DNA of 64,000 bases, taken from NCBI RefSeq assembly GCF_048060115.1, contig NZ_JBHMIM010000033.1, positions 13,032-77,031 of the forward strand, in the 5' to 3' direction. The notes below the pieces were generated by a model. That model searched no databases. It was not told where the DNA came from and saw nothing but the letters and a program-made list of their open reading frames with translations. Shown piece after piece: positions 8,759 through 17,753 of the stretch; the first letter of the stretch is position 1, and each line of letters opens with the position of its first letter. Origin of the DNA: Micromonospora_E sp048060115. Lineage in GTDB: Bacteria; Actinomycetota; Actinomycetes; Mycobacteriales; Micromonosporaceae. Position numbers and translations under genes: made by a program.

Positions 8759-9343
8759 ATGGACGATGTCGACGCCCCACACCTCGGTGCAGATCACGCC
8801 GCCTGGCATGCCCGTCCGCCGGCGGTGCTCGGTCAGGTGGTCGCCGGCCAACTGCTGCTGGCCCGCAGCGACCGGGCGGCCGTGGTGCTGGCCAGCGTAC
8901 TGGCGTACCCGACGGGGTTCGAATTCGATGTCAGCGCCATCCTGCGTGAGCCGCAGCCAGCCGGAGGCGGAGCGTTCACCGACGGCGCGGCGGTGCCGCG
9001 CCCTCGCAGCGCCGCCGAGTCGGGCGGCGGGCCGGAGCTCACGGTGCGGTTCGCCGACGGTACGACGTTGTCGAGCGCCCGACCCGGCCCGTTGCCCGAG
9101 CATCCCGGGGACGGAGCCCCGGCCGGGCCGGTGCTGGTGCCGGTCGCGGCCAGCACCGACGGTCGCCGCCACGACGCGCGGTTCTGGGTCTGGTCGCTTC
9201 CGCCGGAGGGCCCGGTCGTCGTCGAGTGCGGCTGGCCGGCCCAGGACATCACCTACGGCCGGGTGGAGATCTCCGGCACGCTGATCCGTGCGGCGGCGGC
9301 CGGCGCGGTCGAGCTGTGGCCGCAGGAGGCCGCGACACGCTGA
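8759..9343 (+). CDS. Conserved actinobacterial hypothetical protein
   Basis: A 194-residue soluble protein without a named domain. It has a beta-rich pattern, including LTVRFADGTTLSS and FWVWSLPPEGPVVVECGWP; the last motif is familiar from uncharacterised actinobacterial proteins, but I cannot assign a function. No signal peptide or membrane segment. ATG 8759 lies 81 bases from the start of the divergent hydrolase, so the two share a promoter region. The 3' end is followed by a short duplicated sequence before dinB. Confidence 0.65.
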   Translation: MDDVDAPHLGADHAAWHARPPAVLGQVVAGQLLLARSDRAAVVLASVLAYPTGFEFDVSAILREPQPAGGGAFTDGAAVPRPRSAAESGGGPELTVRFADGTTLSSARPGPLPEHPGDGAPAGPVLVPVAASTDGRRHDARFWVWSLPPEGPVVVECGWPAQDITYGRVEISGTLIRAAAAGAVELWPQEAATR

Positions 9344-9371
9344 CCAACGCGTTCGCCCGGCCGCCGGGGCC

Positions 9372-9420
9372 GGCCGCTGTCAGTCCGGCCGCCGGTGCCG
9401 GCCGCTGTCAGTCCGGCCGC
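9372..9420. repeat. 21-bp direct repeat duplicating the 3' end of dinB
   Basis: A 21-base sequence containing CCGCTGTCAGTCCGGCC occurs twice, at 9372-9392 and 9400-9420, separated by 7 bases. The right copy includes the stop codon and last codons of dinB on the minus strand; the left copy lies just downstream. It looks like a small local duplication and does not alter the reading frame. Confidence 0.7.
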
Positions 9421-10679
9421 AGTGGGGCGGCGGGGCCGAGGTCGCGGCCGAGCAGCACCGCCCGGTCGACCGCCCTCGACCCGAACCGGTCCCGGACCGC
9501 GTCGAGCGCGGCGTCCAGGCTCTCCTGCCGTCCTACCGGCTGACCGGCGGGCCGTCCGTCCGGTCGCGGCGCTGCCGTGTCCGGTCGTGCGTCAGCCGGA
9601 TCCAGCGGCAGGGTCAGCTGGGTGGCCTGCCCGTCGTCGAGGTTGCCGACCGAGACACCGACCAGGGTGAGGCCGCGCTCGCCGATCATCGGAGCGGCGG
9701 CGGCCAGCAGGTCACGGGCGGTGCCCAGAATGATCGACGTCTGGGCGGTGGCCCGGGGCAGGGTGTGCGCGCGGGTGGCCCGGCTGAAGTCGCCGAAGCG
9801 CAGCCGCAGGGTCACCGTACGGCCGGTGTGCCCGGCGGCCCGCATCCGTCGGCCGACCCGGTCGACCAGCCCGGCGAGGATCGCGTCCACGTCGGCCCGG
9901 TCCCGGCTGGCCCGGCCGAGCGCCTGCTGCGAGCCGATCGAGCCGCGCTGGCGCCCGACCTGGACCGGGCGCGGGTCCTGGTTGTGGGCCAGCGCGTGCA
10001 GATGCCGGCCGGCGGCCGCGCCGAGGATGGAGACCAGCGCCGCCTCGCCGAGGCGGGCCACCCGGCCGACCGTGGTGATGCCGCGTTCGCGCAGTTTGCC
10101 GGCGCTGACCGGGCCGACGCCCCAGAGCCGCTCGACGGGCAGCGGATGCAGGAACGCCAACTCCTCGTCGGGCGGCACGACCAGCAGCCCGTCCGGTTTG
10201 GCGACGCCGCTGGCGACCTTGGCGAGGAACTTGGTCCGGGCCACCCCGACGGTGATCGGCAGCCCGACCTGCTCGCCGACGGCGACCCGCAGCCGGGCGG
10301 CGATGTCGGCGGGTGCCCCGACGAGCCGACGCAACCCACCGACGTCGAGGAACGCCTCGTCGACGGAGAGCGGCTCGACCAGGGGAGTGGTCTGCCGGAA
10401 GACCTCGAACACCGCCCGGCTGGCCGCCGTGTACGCCGCCATCCTCGGTGGCACGACCACCGCCTGCGGGCAGATCCGGCGGGCCGCCCCGGTCGGCATC
10501 GCGGTCCGTACGCCGAACGCCTTGGCCTCGTAGCTGGCCGCCAGCACCACGCCGGCGCCGACGATCAGCGGCCGCCCGCGCAGCCGTGGGTCGTCGCGCT
10601 GCTCGACCGAGGCGTAGAACGCGTCCAGGTCGGCGTGCAGGATGCTGGCCTCGCCCACCACCCGGTCATCATCGCACAA
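9408..10679 (-). CDS. dinB: DNA polymerase IV (Y-family, DinB)
   Basis: An error-prone translesion DNA polymerase that copies past damaged bases. The catalytic palm motifs are present: HADLDAFYASVEQ near the N-terminus and PLSVDEAFLDV near residue 105, giving the acidic metal ligands. YEAKAFGVRTAMP and the helix-hairpin-helix GVGPVSAGKLRERGI follow, then the little-finger domain. Length (about 420) is slightly above the usual 350-400 because of a C-terminal extension rich in Pro, Arg and Asp. No clear clamp-binding motif at the C-terminus was noticed. The start is uncertain: TTG 10679 or one of the GTG codons six to seven codons later, just before GEASILHADLD. It follows ilvD on the same strand after about 50 bases. 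Confidence 0.9.
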   Translation of the reverse strand: MCDDDRVVGEASILHADLDAFYASVEQRDDPRLRGRPLIVGAGVVLAASYEAKAFGVRTAMPTGAARRICPQAVVVPPRMAAYTAASRAVFEVFRQTTPLVEPLSVDEAFLDVGGLRRLVGAPADIAARLRVAVGEQVGLPITVGVARTKFLAKVASGVAKPDGLLVVPPDEELAFLHPLPVERLWGVGPVSAGKLRERGITTVGRVARLGEAALVSILGAAAGRHLHALAHNQDPRPVQVGRQRGSIGSQQALGRASRDRADVDAILAGLVDRVGRRMRAAGHTGRTVTLRLRFGDFSRATRAHTLPRATAQTSIILGTARDLLAAAAPMIGERGLTLVGVSVGNLDDGQATQLTLPLDPADARPDTAAPRPDGRPAGQPVGRQESLDAALDAVRDRFGSRAVDRAVLLGRDLGPAAPLRPD

Positions 10680-10728
10680 GTGTTCGACAATGGTGCCTGA
10701 GCTGCTCAGACGGTCGCTAGACGGTCGG

Positions 10729-12576
10729 TCAGTCCGGGACGAGGCGGTAGGCGCCGTCGCTGGCCGAGGTGGCCATCGACGCGTACGCCCGCAGCGCCGC
10801 CGACACCGGCCGGTCCCGGTCGACCGGGGTGTACGGGCGGTCCCGCTTCTCCTGGGCGATCCGGCGGGCCTGCAGCACCTCGTCGGGAACGTCGAGCTCC
10901 AGCTTGCGGGCCGGGATGTCGATGACGATCTCGTCGCCGGTCTCCACCAGGGCGATCAGGCCACCGGAGGCGGCCTCGGGGGAGGCATGTCCGATGGACA
11001 GTCCGGAGGTGCCGCCGGAGAACCGGCCGTCGGTGATCAACGCGCAGGCGCGGCCCAGGCCCCGGCCCTTGAGGAACGAGGTCGGGTAGAGCATCTCCTG
11101 CATGCCCGGCCCGCCCTTGGGGCCCTCGTAGCGGACCACCACCACATCGCCGGCGACCACCTCGCCGGCGAGGATCGCCGAGACGGTGTCGTCCTGCGAC
11201 TCGTACACCTTGGCCGGGCCACGGAAGGTCAGGCAGTCGTCGGGCACGCCGGCGGTCTTGACCACCGCGCCCTGCGGGGCCAGGTTGCCGTGCAGGATCG
11301 CCAGGCCGCCGTCGGCGGAGTACGCGTGGGCGATGTCGCGGATGCAGCCCTGCGCCGCGTCGGTGTCCAGGCTGGACCAGCGGGCGGTGGTGGAGAACGG
11401 CTCGGTGGTACGCACCCCGCCGGGCGCGGCGTGGAACAGCTCGACCGCCTCCGGGGTCGGTGCACCACCCCGGATGTCCCAGTCGGCCAGCCACTTGGCC
11501 AGCGACGGTGAGTGCACCGCCCGCACGTCACGGCGCAGCGCGCCGGCCCGGTCGAGCTCCCCGAGCAGCGCCGGGATGCCGCCGGCCCGGTGCACGTCCT
11601 CCATGTGGTACTTCGGGGTGTTGGGTGCGACCTTCGCCAGGCAGGGCACCCGGCGGGAGATGTCGTCGATGTCGGCGACGGTGAAGTCGAGCTCGGCCTC
11701 GCGGGCGGCGGCCAGCAGGTGCAGCACGGTGTTGGTGGAGCCGCCCATCGCCACGTCCAGGGCGACCGCGTTCTCGAAAGCGGCCCGGCCCGCCAGTGAC
11801 CGGGGCAGCACCGAGGCGTCGTCGTCCTCGTACCACCGCTTGGCGATCTCGACGACGGTCCGGCCGGCCTCGACGAACAGCGACCGGCGGGCGGCGTGGG
11901 TGGCCAGCACCGAGCCGTTGCCCGGCAGCGCCAACCCGATCGCCTCGGTGAGGCAGTTCATCGAGTTGGCGGTGAACATGCCGGAGCAGGAGCCGCAGGT
12001 CGGGCAGGCGGACCGCTCGATCGTGTCGAGCTGGGCGTCGGTGACGGCTTCGTTCGACGCGGCGATCATGGCGTCGATCAGGTCGAGCTTGGCGTGCACC
12101 ACGCCGTCGACGGCAACGGTCTTGCCGGCCTCCATCGGACCGCCGGAGACGAACACGGTCGGGATGTTCAGCCGCAGCGCGGCGAGCAGCATCCCCGGGG
12201 TGATCTTGTCGCAGTTCGAGATGCAGACCAGCGCGTCGGCGCAGTGCGCGTTGACCATGTACTCGACGGCGTCGGCGATCAGTTCCCGGCTCGGCAGCGA
12301 GTAGAGCATGCCGGCGTGGCCCATGGCGATGCCGTCGTCGACGGCGATCGTGTTGAACTCGCGGCCGACCCCGCCGGCTTCGGCGATCGAGTCGGCGACC
12401 AGTCCGCCCATGTCCTTGAGATGTACGTGGCCGGGCACGAACTGGGTGAAACTGTTCGCGACGGCAACGATCGGCTTGCCGAAATCGTCGTCGGTCATCC
12501 CGGTGGCCCGCCACAGGGCCCGGGCGCCGGCCATCGTCCGACCGTGCGTGGAGGTCTTCGACCGCAGCTCAGGCAT
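10729..12576 (-). CDS. ilvD: Dihydroxy-acid dehydratase
   Basis: Catalyses the third common step of valine and isoleucine synthesis, dehydrating 2,3-dihydroxy acids to 2-oxo acids, with an iron-sulphur cluster. Signature motifs are intact: CISNCDKITPGM, CPTCGSCSGMFTANSMNCL, MGGSTNTVLHLLA and TDGRFSGGTSGLSIGH. The 615 residues match the family's normal length. The ATG at 12576 has no convincing Shine-Dalgarno sequence; a TAAGAC element (minus strand, 12584-12589) ends seven bases before the ATG, so the transcript may be leaderless (inference). It is separated from the ilvBNC operon by the divergent GGDEF-EAL gene. Confidence 0.96.
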   Translation of the reverse strand: MPELRSKTSTHGRTMAGARALWRATGMTDDDFGKPIVAVANSFTQFVPGHVHLKDMGGLVADSIAEAGGVGREFNTIAVDDGIAMGHAGMLYSLPSRELIADAVEYMVNAHCADALVCISNCDKITPGMLLAALRLNIPTVFVSGGPMEAGKTVAVDGVVHAKLDLIDAMIAASNEAVTDAQLDTIERSACPTCGSCSGMFTANSMNCLTEAIGLALPGNGSVLATHAARRSLFVEAGRTVVEIAKRWYEDDDASVLPRSLAGRAAFENAVALDVAMGGSTNTVLHLLAAAREAELDFTVADIDDISRRVPCLAKVAPNTPKYHMEDVHRAGGIPALLGELDRAGALRRDVRAVHSPSLAKWLADWDIRGGAPTPEAVELFHAAPGGVRTTEPFSTTARWSSLDTDAAQGCIRDIAHAYSADGGLAILHGNLAPQGAVVKTAGVPDDCLTFRGPAKVYESQDDTVSAILAGEVVAGDVVVVRYEGPKGGPGMQEMLYPTSFLKGRGLGRACALITDGRFSGGTSGLSIGHASPEAASGGLIALVETGDEIVIDIPARKLELDVPDEVLQARRIAQEKRDRPYTPVDRDRPVSAALRAYASMATSASDGAYRLVPD

Positions 12577-12707
12577 CCGCCAAGTCTTACACCACGGTGG
12601 CCGGGCCGCTGCCGTGAGCGGTGCCGCGTATCACGTGTCGGGATCTTTGCTGGCCGGATGCCCCACCCCGGCACCATGGCGCGCCGCCGATCCGGCACAG
12701 TTGTGCC

Positions 12708-14966
12708 GTGCACCTCCCCCCGGGCATGCGGGCGTACCGGCCGATAGCGGTCGGGGCCGGCCTGACCACTGTCGCCGTACTCGTGGCGCTGGTCGGGGTG
12801 TCGACGCTGGCCGACACCGGAGATCCGGACCAGCCGCAGCGGTTGCTGCTCGCCACCGTGGTCGCCAGCGGTGGCACCGCCGGTGGCCTGGCGCTGATCT
12901 GGGGCCTGCTGCGGTTGCCCGGTGCCGCCGCCGGGCGGACGATCCCGGAGCTTCGTCACCTGCTCGACAGCCTTGCTGTCGGCGCGGCGCTGTGGCTCAC
13001 CGGCTGGGTGCTGCTGGCACCGCCGACCCGGCTGCTCGGTGCGGCCACCCCGACGGTCTGCCCGGCGGTCGTGCTGGGCGGGGCGACGGTCGCCGTGGTG
13101 GCGGGGGTGGCGGTGGTGACCGCGTTGCAGGGCGGCTGGCGTCGCGCCGGGCTGGCGGCCAGTGGAGCGGGCGCGGTGGTGATCGCCGCCACCGGGATCG
13201 GCGCCGCCACCGGGCTCTGCCAGGCCTGGTCGGGGCTCGTCCTGGCCAACGCCGCCGCGTTGCCGGTGGGTCTGCTGCTTACCTGGCACGGCAGCCGTCG
13301 GGCCGGCCGGGTCGACGGCGCGAACGCGGGGCCGGGCGGCCGGGGCAGCGGTTACGTGTTCCTGCCGATCGTCGTGATCGCCGGGGCCGGGATCTACCAC
13401 GCGTCGCGCGGTGGTGCGTTCGGCACGCTGGCTGTCGTGGTCGGCGGCGTGGAGGGGTTCGTCCTGGTGGGGCGGCAGTACCTGGCCCTGCTCGATGTGC
13501 GCGGCTACGCCGAGCGGCTGGCCGCGAGCGAGGCGCACTTCCGCAATCTCGCGCACACCGACCCGCTGACCGGACTGGCCAACCGGCGGGCGTTGCTGCA
13601 GGAGCTCTACGAGTGGGTCGCGAACGAACGCCCGGGCGGGTTGATCGCCCTGGACCTGGACGGGTTCAAGACGGTCAACGACATGCGTGGCCACGATGTC
13701 GGCGACGCCGTGTTGATCGAGGTGGGGCGGCGGCTCGCCGGGGTGCTCGACGGCGCGGGGCTGGCCGCGCGGCTCGGTGGTGACGAGTTCGCCGTCCTGC
13801 TGCCGGCGGCGGACGCGCAGGAGGCGCGCCGGTTCGGCGATCGGCTGCTGCAGGTGCTGAACGCTCCGTACCCGCATGAGCTGGGCCCGATCTACGTCTC
13901 GGCGAGTATCGGCATGGCGTCCCGGTCCACCGCCCCGGACGTCCCGACGCTGCTGCGCAACGCGGACCTGGCGTTGCGGTCGGCCAAGCAGCGCGGCAAG
14001 AACCGGGTGGAGCGCTACGACGTCTCCTACGACCAGGCGCAGCGGCGGCGGGTCCAGCTGGAGCACGAGATGCGCGGCGTGGTCGACCGCGGTGAGCTGC
14101 GGCTGGTCTTTCAACCGGTGGTGGCGGTGCCGTCGGTACGCCCGGTCGGCGCCGAGGCGCTGATCCGCTGGCAGCATCCCGAGCTGGGCAAGGTGCCGCC
14201 GGACGAGTTCATCCCGCTCGCCGAGGAGTGCGGGATGATCAATCGGCTGGGTGCCTGGGTGCTGGACCAGGCGTGCGAGCAGTTGGCCAGCTGGTTGGCG
14301 CAGGGACATGACGTGTGGGTGTCGGTCAACGTGTCACCGCACGAGCTGCACGACCCCGGGTACGTGCGGCAGGTCGACGAGGCGTTGCGGCGTCACCGCG
14401 TACCGCCGCAGCGGCTGGTGTTGGAGGTGACCGAGCATGCTGTCGCCCGGGACCTCGCGGAGCTGATCCGCCGGCTCAAGGCGTTGCGGGCCACCGGGGT
14501 GCGCATCGCCATGGACGACTTCGGTGCCGGGTATTCGTCGCTCGGGCAGCTGCGGAATCTGCCGATCGACATTCTCAAGATCGATCACAGCCTGGTGGCC
14601 GAGCAGGGGCCGACGGCACCGCCGCTGCCCGGACGGCGGGCGTTCGCGCCGATGGTGGACGTGGTGATGCGGCTCGGGCACCAGTTGGGTCTGGAGGTGA
14701 TCGCCGAGGGGGTGACCAACCGGTCCGAGTTGGCGGTGGTGGTGGAGGCCGGTTGCCGGTTCGGCCAGGGCGCGCTGTTCGGCTGGGGGGTGCCGGCCGA
14801 GCATCTGGCGGCGATGCTGCAGGCGGCGACTTCCTCGGGCGGTCCGCATGGTGGTGTCGCCGGCCCCCGCTACCAGGGGGACGGCAGCTCACCGGCGCTG
14901 CCCCGACACTCGTACGCCCAGGATGTGAGATCAGTTGACTCATCGCATGAGATGCGTCAGGCTTAG
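12708..14966 (+). CDS. Membrane-anchored GGDEF-EAL cyclic-di-GMP protein
   Basis: The N-terminal ~270 residues form about eight transmembrane segments (a MASE-like sensor region). A GGDEF domain follows, with the active-site motif intact (LGGDEFAVLLP at about 356-366) but without a recognisable RxxD inhibitory site upstream. Then comes an EAL domain with EALIRW at about 483, LEVTEH, MDDFGAGYSSL, LKIDHSLV and VIAEGVT, so the residues needed for hydrolysis appear present. It may make or degrade cyclic-di-GMP, or do both. The start is GTG 12708 or ATG 12726. It diverges from ilvD, and its 3' end overlaps the promoter region of the ilvB leader. Confidence 0.9.
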   Translation: MHLPPGMRAYRPIAVGAGLTTVAVLVALVGVSTLADTGDPDQPQRLLLATVVASGGTAGGLALIWGLLRLPGAAAGRTIPELRHLLDSLAVGAALWLTGWVLLAPPTRLLGAATPTVCPAVVLGGATVAVVAGVAVVTALQGGWRRAGLAASGAGAVVIAATGIGAATGLCQAWSGLVLANAAALPVGLLLTWHGSRRAGRVDGANAGPGGRGSGYVFLPIVVIAGAGIYHASRGGAFGTLAVVVGGVEGFVLVGRQYLALLDVRGYAERLAASEAHFRNLAHTDPLTGLANRRALLQELYEWVANERPGGLIALDLDGFKTVNDMRGHDVGDAVLIEVGRRLAGVLDGAGLAARLGGDEFAVLLPAADAQEARRFGDRLLQVLNAPYPHELGPIYVSASIGMASRSTAPDVPTLLRNADLALRSAKQRGKNRVERYDVSYDQAQRRRVQLEHEMRGVVDRGELRLVFQPVVAVPSVRPVGAEALIRWQHPELGKVPPDEFIPLAEECGMINRLGAWVLDQACEQLASWLAQGHDVWVSVNVSPHELHDPGYVRQVDEALRRHRVPPQRLVLEVTEHAVARDLAELIRRLKALRATGVRIAMDDFGAGYSSLGQLRNLPIDILKIDHSLVAEQGPTAPPLPGRRAFAPMVDVVMRLGHQLGLEVIAEGVTNRSELAVVVEAGCRFGQGALFGWGVPAEHLAAMLQAATSSGGPHGGVAGPRYQGDGSSPALPRHSYAQDVRSVDSSHEMRQA
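14935..14963 (+). promoter_or_regulatory. Candidate promoter of the ilvB leader
   Basis: TTGACT (14935-14940) is followed after 17 bases by CAGGCT (14958-14963). Transcription would start near 14970, almost exactly at the ATG of the leader peptide (14971), so the leader mRNA may be leaderless, a common arrangement in actinomycetes. The element overlaps the last codons and stop of the GGDEF-EAL gene. The -10 match is weak; support comes mainly from its position. Confidence 0.45.
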
Positions 14967-14970
14967 CCCT

Positions 14971-15006
14971 ATGTCGCTGACTCTGTCGTCTCGAGTACTT
15001 ACCTGA
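14971..15006 (+). CDS. ilvB leader peptide (MSLTLSSRVLT), attenuator input
   Basis: An 11-codon reading frame that starts at ATG 14971 and stops at TGA 15004-15006. It reads MSLTLSSRVLT and includes Leu, Leu, Val and Leu codons; the last two are GTA and CTT, codons that are rare in this GC-rich DNA. A 7-bp hairpin (15010-15028) and a strong intrinsic terminator (15033-15063) follow, then ilvB. This is the classic attenuation layout: stalling at Val/Leu codons when charged tRNAs are scarce would favour an alternative fold and read-through. Leader-peptide attenuation of ilvB is known in other actinobacteria; this peptide is read from the sequence. Confidence 0.7.
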   Translation: MSLTLSSRVLT

Positions 15007-15032
15007 GCGCACTCTCCCGCCGAGAGTGTGCT

Positions 15033-15063
15033 GGCCCCGTGCATCTGCACGAGGGCCGTTTTT
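15033..15063 (+). terminator. Intrinsic terminator (attenuator) before ilvB
   Basis: The stem is GGCCCCGTGCA pairing with TGCACG-A-GGGCC around a two-base loop, with one bulged A, followed by G and TTTTT (15059-15063). Steep GC pairing plus a U-run is rare elsewhere in this window. It sits between the leader peptide and ilvB (start 15165), so it must be bypassed to express the operon. Confidence 0.8.
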
Positions 15064-15164
15064 ATTGCCAGCTACCTGCCGGTTCCGGCCGATCGGTCCC
15101 ATCTGCCGGATATGCCGCCGAGACCCTTGTCGCGAGACCACTGAGCTAGAAGGCCTGAACCGTC

Positions 15165-17063
15165 ATGACGAGACCCACGCCCGAGAACCTCGCCCACCGC
15201 GTTCACCCGGTCGCGGCGGCCGCGCCGACACCGGCCACCCTCGCCAACGCCGTAACACCGCCGCCGGCCGCGCCGGTGCAGGTCTCCGGTGCGGCCTGCC
15301 TGGTCCAGTCGCTCGAGGCACTCGGTGTCGACGTGGTCTTCGGTATCCCTGGCGGCGCCATCCTGCCGGCGTACGACCCGCTGTTCGACTCGACGGTGCG
15401 GCACATCCTGGTCCGCCACGAGCAGGGTGCCGGACACGCGGCGACCGGCTACGCGCAGGCCACCGGCCGGGTCGGGGTCTGCATGGCGACCTCGGGCCCC
15501 GGTGCCACCAACCTGGTCACGCCGATCGCCGACGCGTACATGGACTCGGTGCCGATCGTCGCGATCACCGGTCAGGTCTCCCGGCCGATGATCGGTACGG
15601 ACGCCTTCCAGGAGGCGGACATCCAGGGCATCACCCTGCCGATCACCAAGCACAACTACCTGGTGCAGTCCGGCGAGGAGATTCCCCGGGTGCTGGCCGA
15701 GGCGTTCCACCTGGCGTCGACCGGCCGACCAGGGCCGGTGCTGGTCGACATCCCCAAGGACGTCCTGCAGGCGCAGACAACCTTCGCCTGGCCGCCGACG
15801 CTGGACCTGCCCGGCTACCGGCCGACGACGCACCCGCACGGCAAGCAGATCCGGGAGGCGGCCCGGCTGATGGCCGGCGCCCGGCGGCCGGTGCTCTACG
15901 TCGGCGGTGGCGTGCTCAAGGCCAAGGCCACCGACGGGCTGCTGCGGTTGGCCGAGCTGACCGGGATTCCAGTGGTCACCACGCTGATGGCCCGGGGCGC
16001 GTTCCCCGACTCGCACCCGCAGCACCTGGGTATGCCCGGCATGCACGGCACCGTCGCGGCGGTGTACGCGCTGCAGAAGGCCGATCTGCTGGTGGCACTC
16101 GGGGCCAGGTTCGACGACCGGGTCACCGGCCAGCTGGACTCGTTCGCTCCGGACGCGGCGGTGGTGCACGCCGACATCGACCCGGCGGAGATCGGCAAGA
16201 ACCGCCCTGCCGACGTGCCGATCGTCGGTGACGCCCGGCGCGTCATCGACGAGCTGATCGAGGCGTACCAGATTGCTCAGCGCGGCGCTGCCGGCACCGC
16301 CCGGCCGGTTTCGACCCGGACCAGCGCTGGCACCGCCGCCGGCGATCGCACCGACTGGTGGACCCAGCTCGACGATCTGCGTGAGCGGTACCCGCTGGGC
16401 TACGACGAGCCCGACGACGGCACGCTGTCGCCGCAGTACGTGATCCAGCGGCTGGGCAAGCTGGCCGGCCCGGACGCGATCTACGTGGCCGGGGTCGGGC
16501 AGCACCAGATGTGGGCCTCGCAGTTCATCTCGTACGAGAAGCCGAACACCTGGCTCAACTCTGGTGGGCTGGGCACGATGGGGTACGCGGTCCCGGCGGC
16601 GATGGGCGCGAAGGCCGGCCGACCGGATGCGACGGTCTGGGCGGTCGACGGTGACGGCTGTTTCCAGATGACCAACCAGGAGCTGGCCACCTGCGCGCTG
16701 GAAGGCATCCCGATCAAGGTCGCGCTGATCAACAACGGCAACCTGGGCATGGTCCGGCAGTGGCAGACGCTGTTCTACGGCGGGCGTTACTCGAACACCG
16801 ACCTGGGCACCCACAAGCACCGCATCCCGGACTTCGTCAAGCTGGCCGAGGCGCTCGGCTGCATCGGGCTGCGCTGCGAGAACGCCGCCGACGTCGACGC
16901 CACGATCGCCGCCGCGATGGAGATCAACGACGCTCCGGTCGTGATCGACTTCGTGGTCGGCAAGGATGCCATGGTCTGGCCGATGGTCGCCGCCGGCACC
17001 AGTAACGATGAGATCATGTTCGCCCGGGACGTCCGGCCCGCCTTCGACGACGACGACCTGTGA
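15165..17063 (+). CDS. ilvB: Acetolactate synthase large (catalytic) subunit
   Basis: Thiamine-diphosphate enzyme that condenses pyruvate with pyruvate or 2-oxobutyrate, the first common step of valine/leucine and isoleucine synthesis. The N-terminal domain has VFGIPGGAILPAYDPL and RHEQGAGHAATGYAQATG, including the catalytic Glu. The central FAD-region domain has LGARFDDRVTG. The C-terminal ThDP-binding motif is GDGCFQMTNQELAT with NNGNLGMVRQWQ. At 632 residues it carries a Pro/Ala-rich N-terminal extension of about 40 residues. ATG 15165 has AGAAGG upstream. The small subunit gene follows after 66 bases and ilvC after that, forming ilvBNC under the leader attenuator. Confidence 0.97.
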   Translation: MTRPTPENLAHRVHPVAAAAPTPATLANAVTPPPAAPVQVSGAACLVQSLEALGVDVVFGIPGGAILPAYDPLFDSTVRHILVRHEQGAGHAATGYAQATGRVGVCMATSGPGATNLVTPIADAYMDSVPIVAITGQVSRPMIGTDAFQEADIQGITLPITKHNYLVQSGEEIPRVLAEAFHLASTGRPGPVLVDIPKDVLQAQTTFAWPPTLDLPGYRPTTHPHGKQIREAARLMAGARRPVLYVGGGVLKAKATDGLLRLAELTGIPVVTTLMARGAFPDSHPQHLGMPGMHGTVAAVYALQKADLLVALGARFDDRVTGQLDSFAPDAAVVHADIDPAEIGKNRPADVPIVGDARRVIDELIEAYQIAQRGAAGTARPVSTRTSAGTAAGDRTDWWTQLDDLRERYPLGYDEPDDGTLSPQYVIQRLGKLAGPDAIYVAGVGQHQMWASQFISYEKPNTWLNSGGLGTMGYAVPAAMGAKAGRPDATVWAVDGDGCFQMTNQELATCALEGIPIKVALINNGNLGMVRQWQTLFYGGRYSNTDLGTHKHRIPDFVKLAEALGCIGLRCENAADVDATIAAAMEINDAPVVIDFVVGKDAMVWPMVAAGTSNDEIMFARDVRPAFDDDDL

Positions 17064-17129
17064 CGACCGAACTCGTGACCTGCGCCGACCGAGCCGCGCC
17101 GACCGAACCGATCCGACGATGACGAGGAA

Positions 17130-17648
17130 ATGATGACCAAGCACACGCTCTCCGTGCTGGTGGAGAACAAGCCCGGGGTGCTGGCCCGGGTGTCCGGTCT
17201 GTTCTCCCGGCGCGGATTCAACATCGACTCGCTGGCGGTCGGGGAGACCGAGAACCCGGAGGTCTCCCGGATCACCATCGTGGTCGACGCCGACTCCTCG
17301 CCGCTGGAGCAGGTGACGAAGCAGCTGAACAAGCTGGTCAACGTACTGAAGATCGTGGAGCTCGATCCGACGGTGTCGGTCGCCCGTCAGCTGCTGCTGG
17401 TGAAGGTGCGCGCGGACCGGTCGATGCGGTCGCAGGTGCTGGAGACGGTCAACCTGTTCCGCGCCCGGGTGGTGGATGTCGCAGCGGACACCCTCACCAT
17501 CGAGGCCACCGGCACCGCCGACAAGCTGGACGCGTTGCTACGGGATCTCGAAACGTTCGGGATCAAGGAGATGGTGCAGTCCGGCCTGGTCGCGATCGGG
17601 CGTGGCTCCCGGTCGATCACCACCGGTCCGGCGCTGCGCGCTGCCTGA
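17130..17648 (+). CDS. ilvN: Acetolactate synthase small (regulatory) subunit
   Basis: Regulatory partner of IlvB; binds valine to give feedback inhibition and stimulates the catalytic subunit. The N-terminal ACT domain is clear: KHTLSVLVENKPGVLARVSGLFSRRGFNIDSL. The C-terminal ALS_ss_C domain includes LLLVKVRADRSMRSQV and TGTADKLDALLRDLETFGIKEMVQSG. The 172 residues match the family. Two tandem ATG codons (17130, 17133) follow GACGAGGAA; either may be used. It lies between ilvB and ilvC in one operon. Confidence 0.96.
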   Translation: MMTKHTLSVLVENKPGVLARVSGLFSRRGFNIDSLAVGETENPEVSRITIVVDADSSPLEQVTKQLNKLVNVLKIVELDPTVSVARQLLLVKVRADRSMRSQVLETVNLFRARVVDVAADTLTIEATGTADKLDALLRDLETFGIKEMVQSGLVAIGRGSRSITTGPALRAA

Positions 17649-17753
17649 CCTGGGCGCGGCAGTGGCATCTGCCGCGCTTCGATGACCTGCGGCAGGTTGT
17701 TGCCGCCCGAAGAGAACGCCGGCCATCGTGGCCGGGCACACGAGAGGGAAGTC

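Noticed and set aside
12495..14309. Long open frame antisense to the GGDEF-EAL gene
   Set aside because: Composition is typical of the high-GC antisense shadow (His, Arg, Gly, Gln rich) with no domain. The same reasoning rejects other long antisense frames, for example over ilvB, serA, ppk and the GGDEF-STAND gene.
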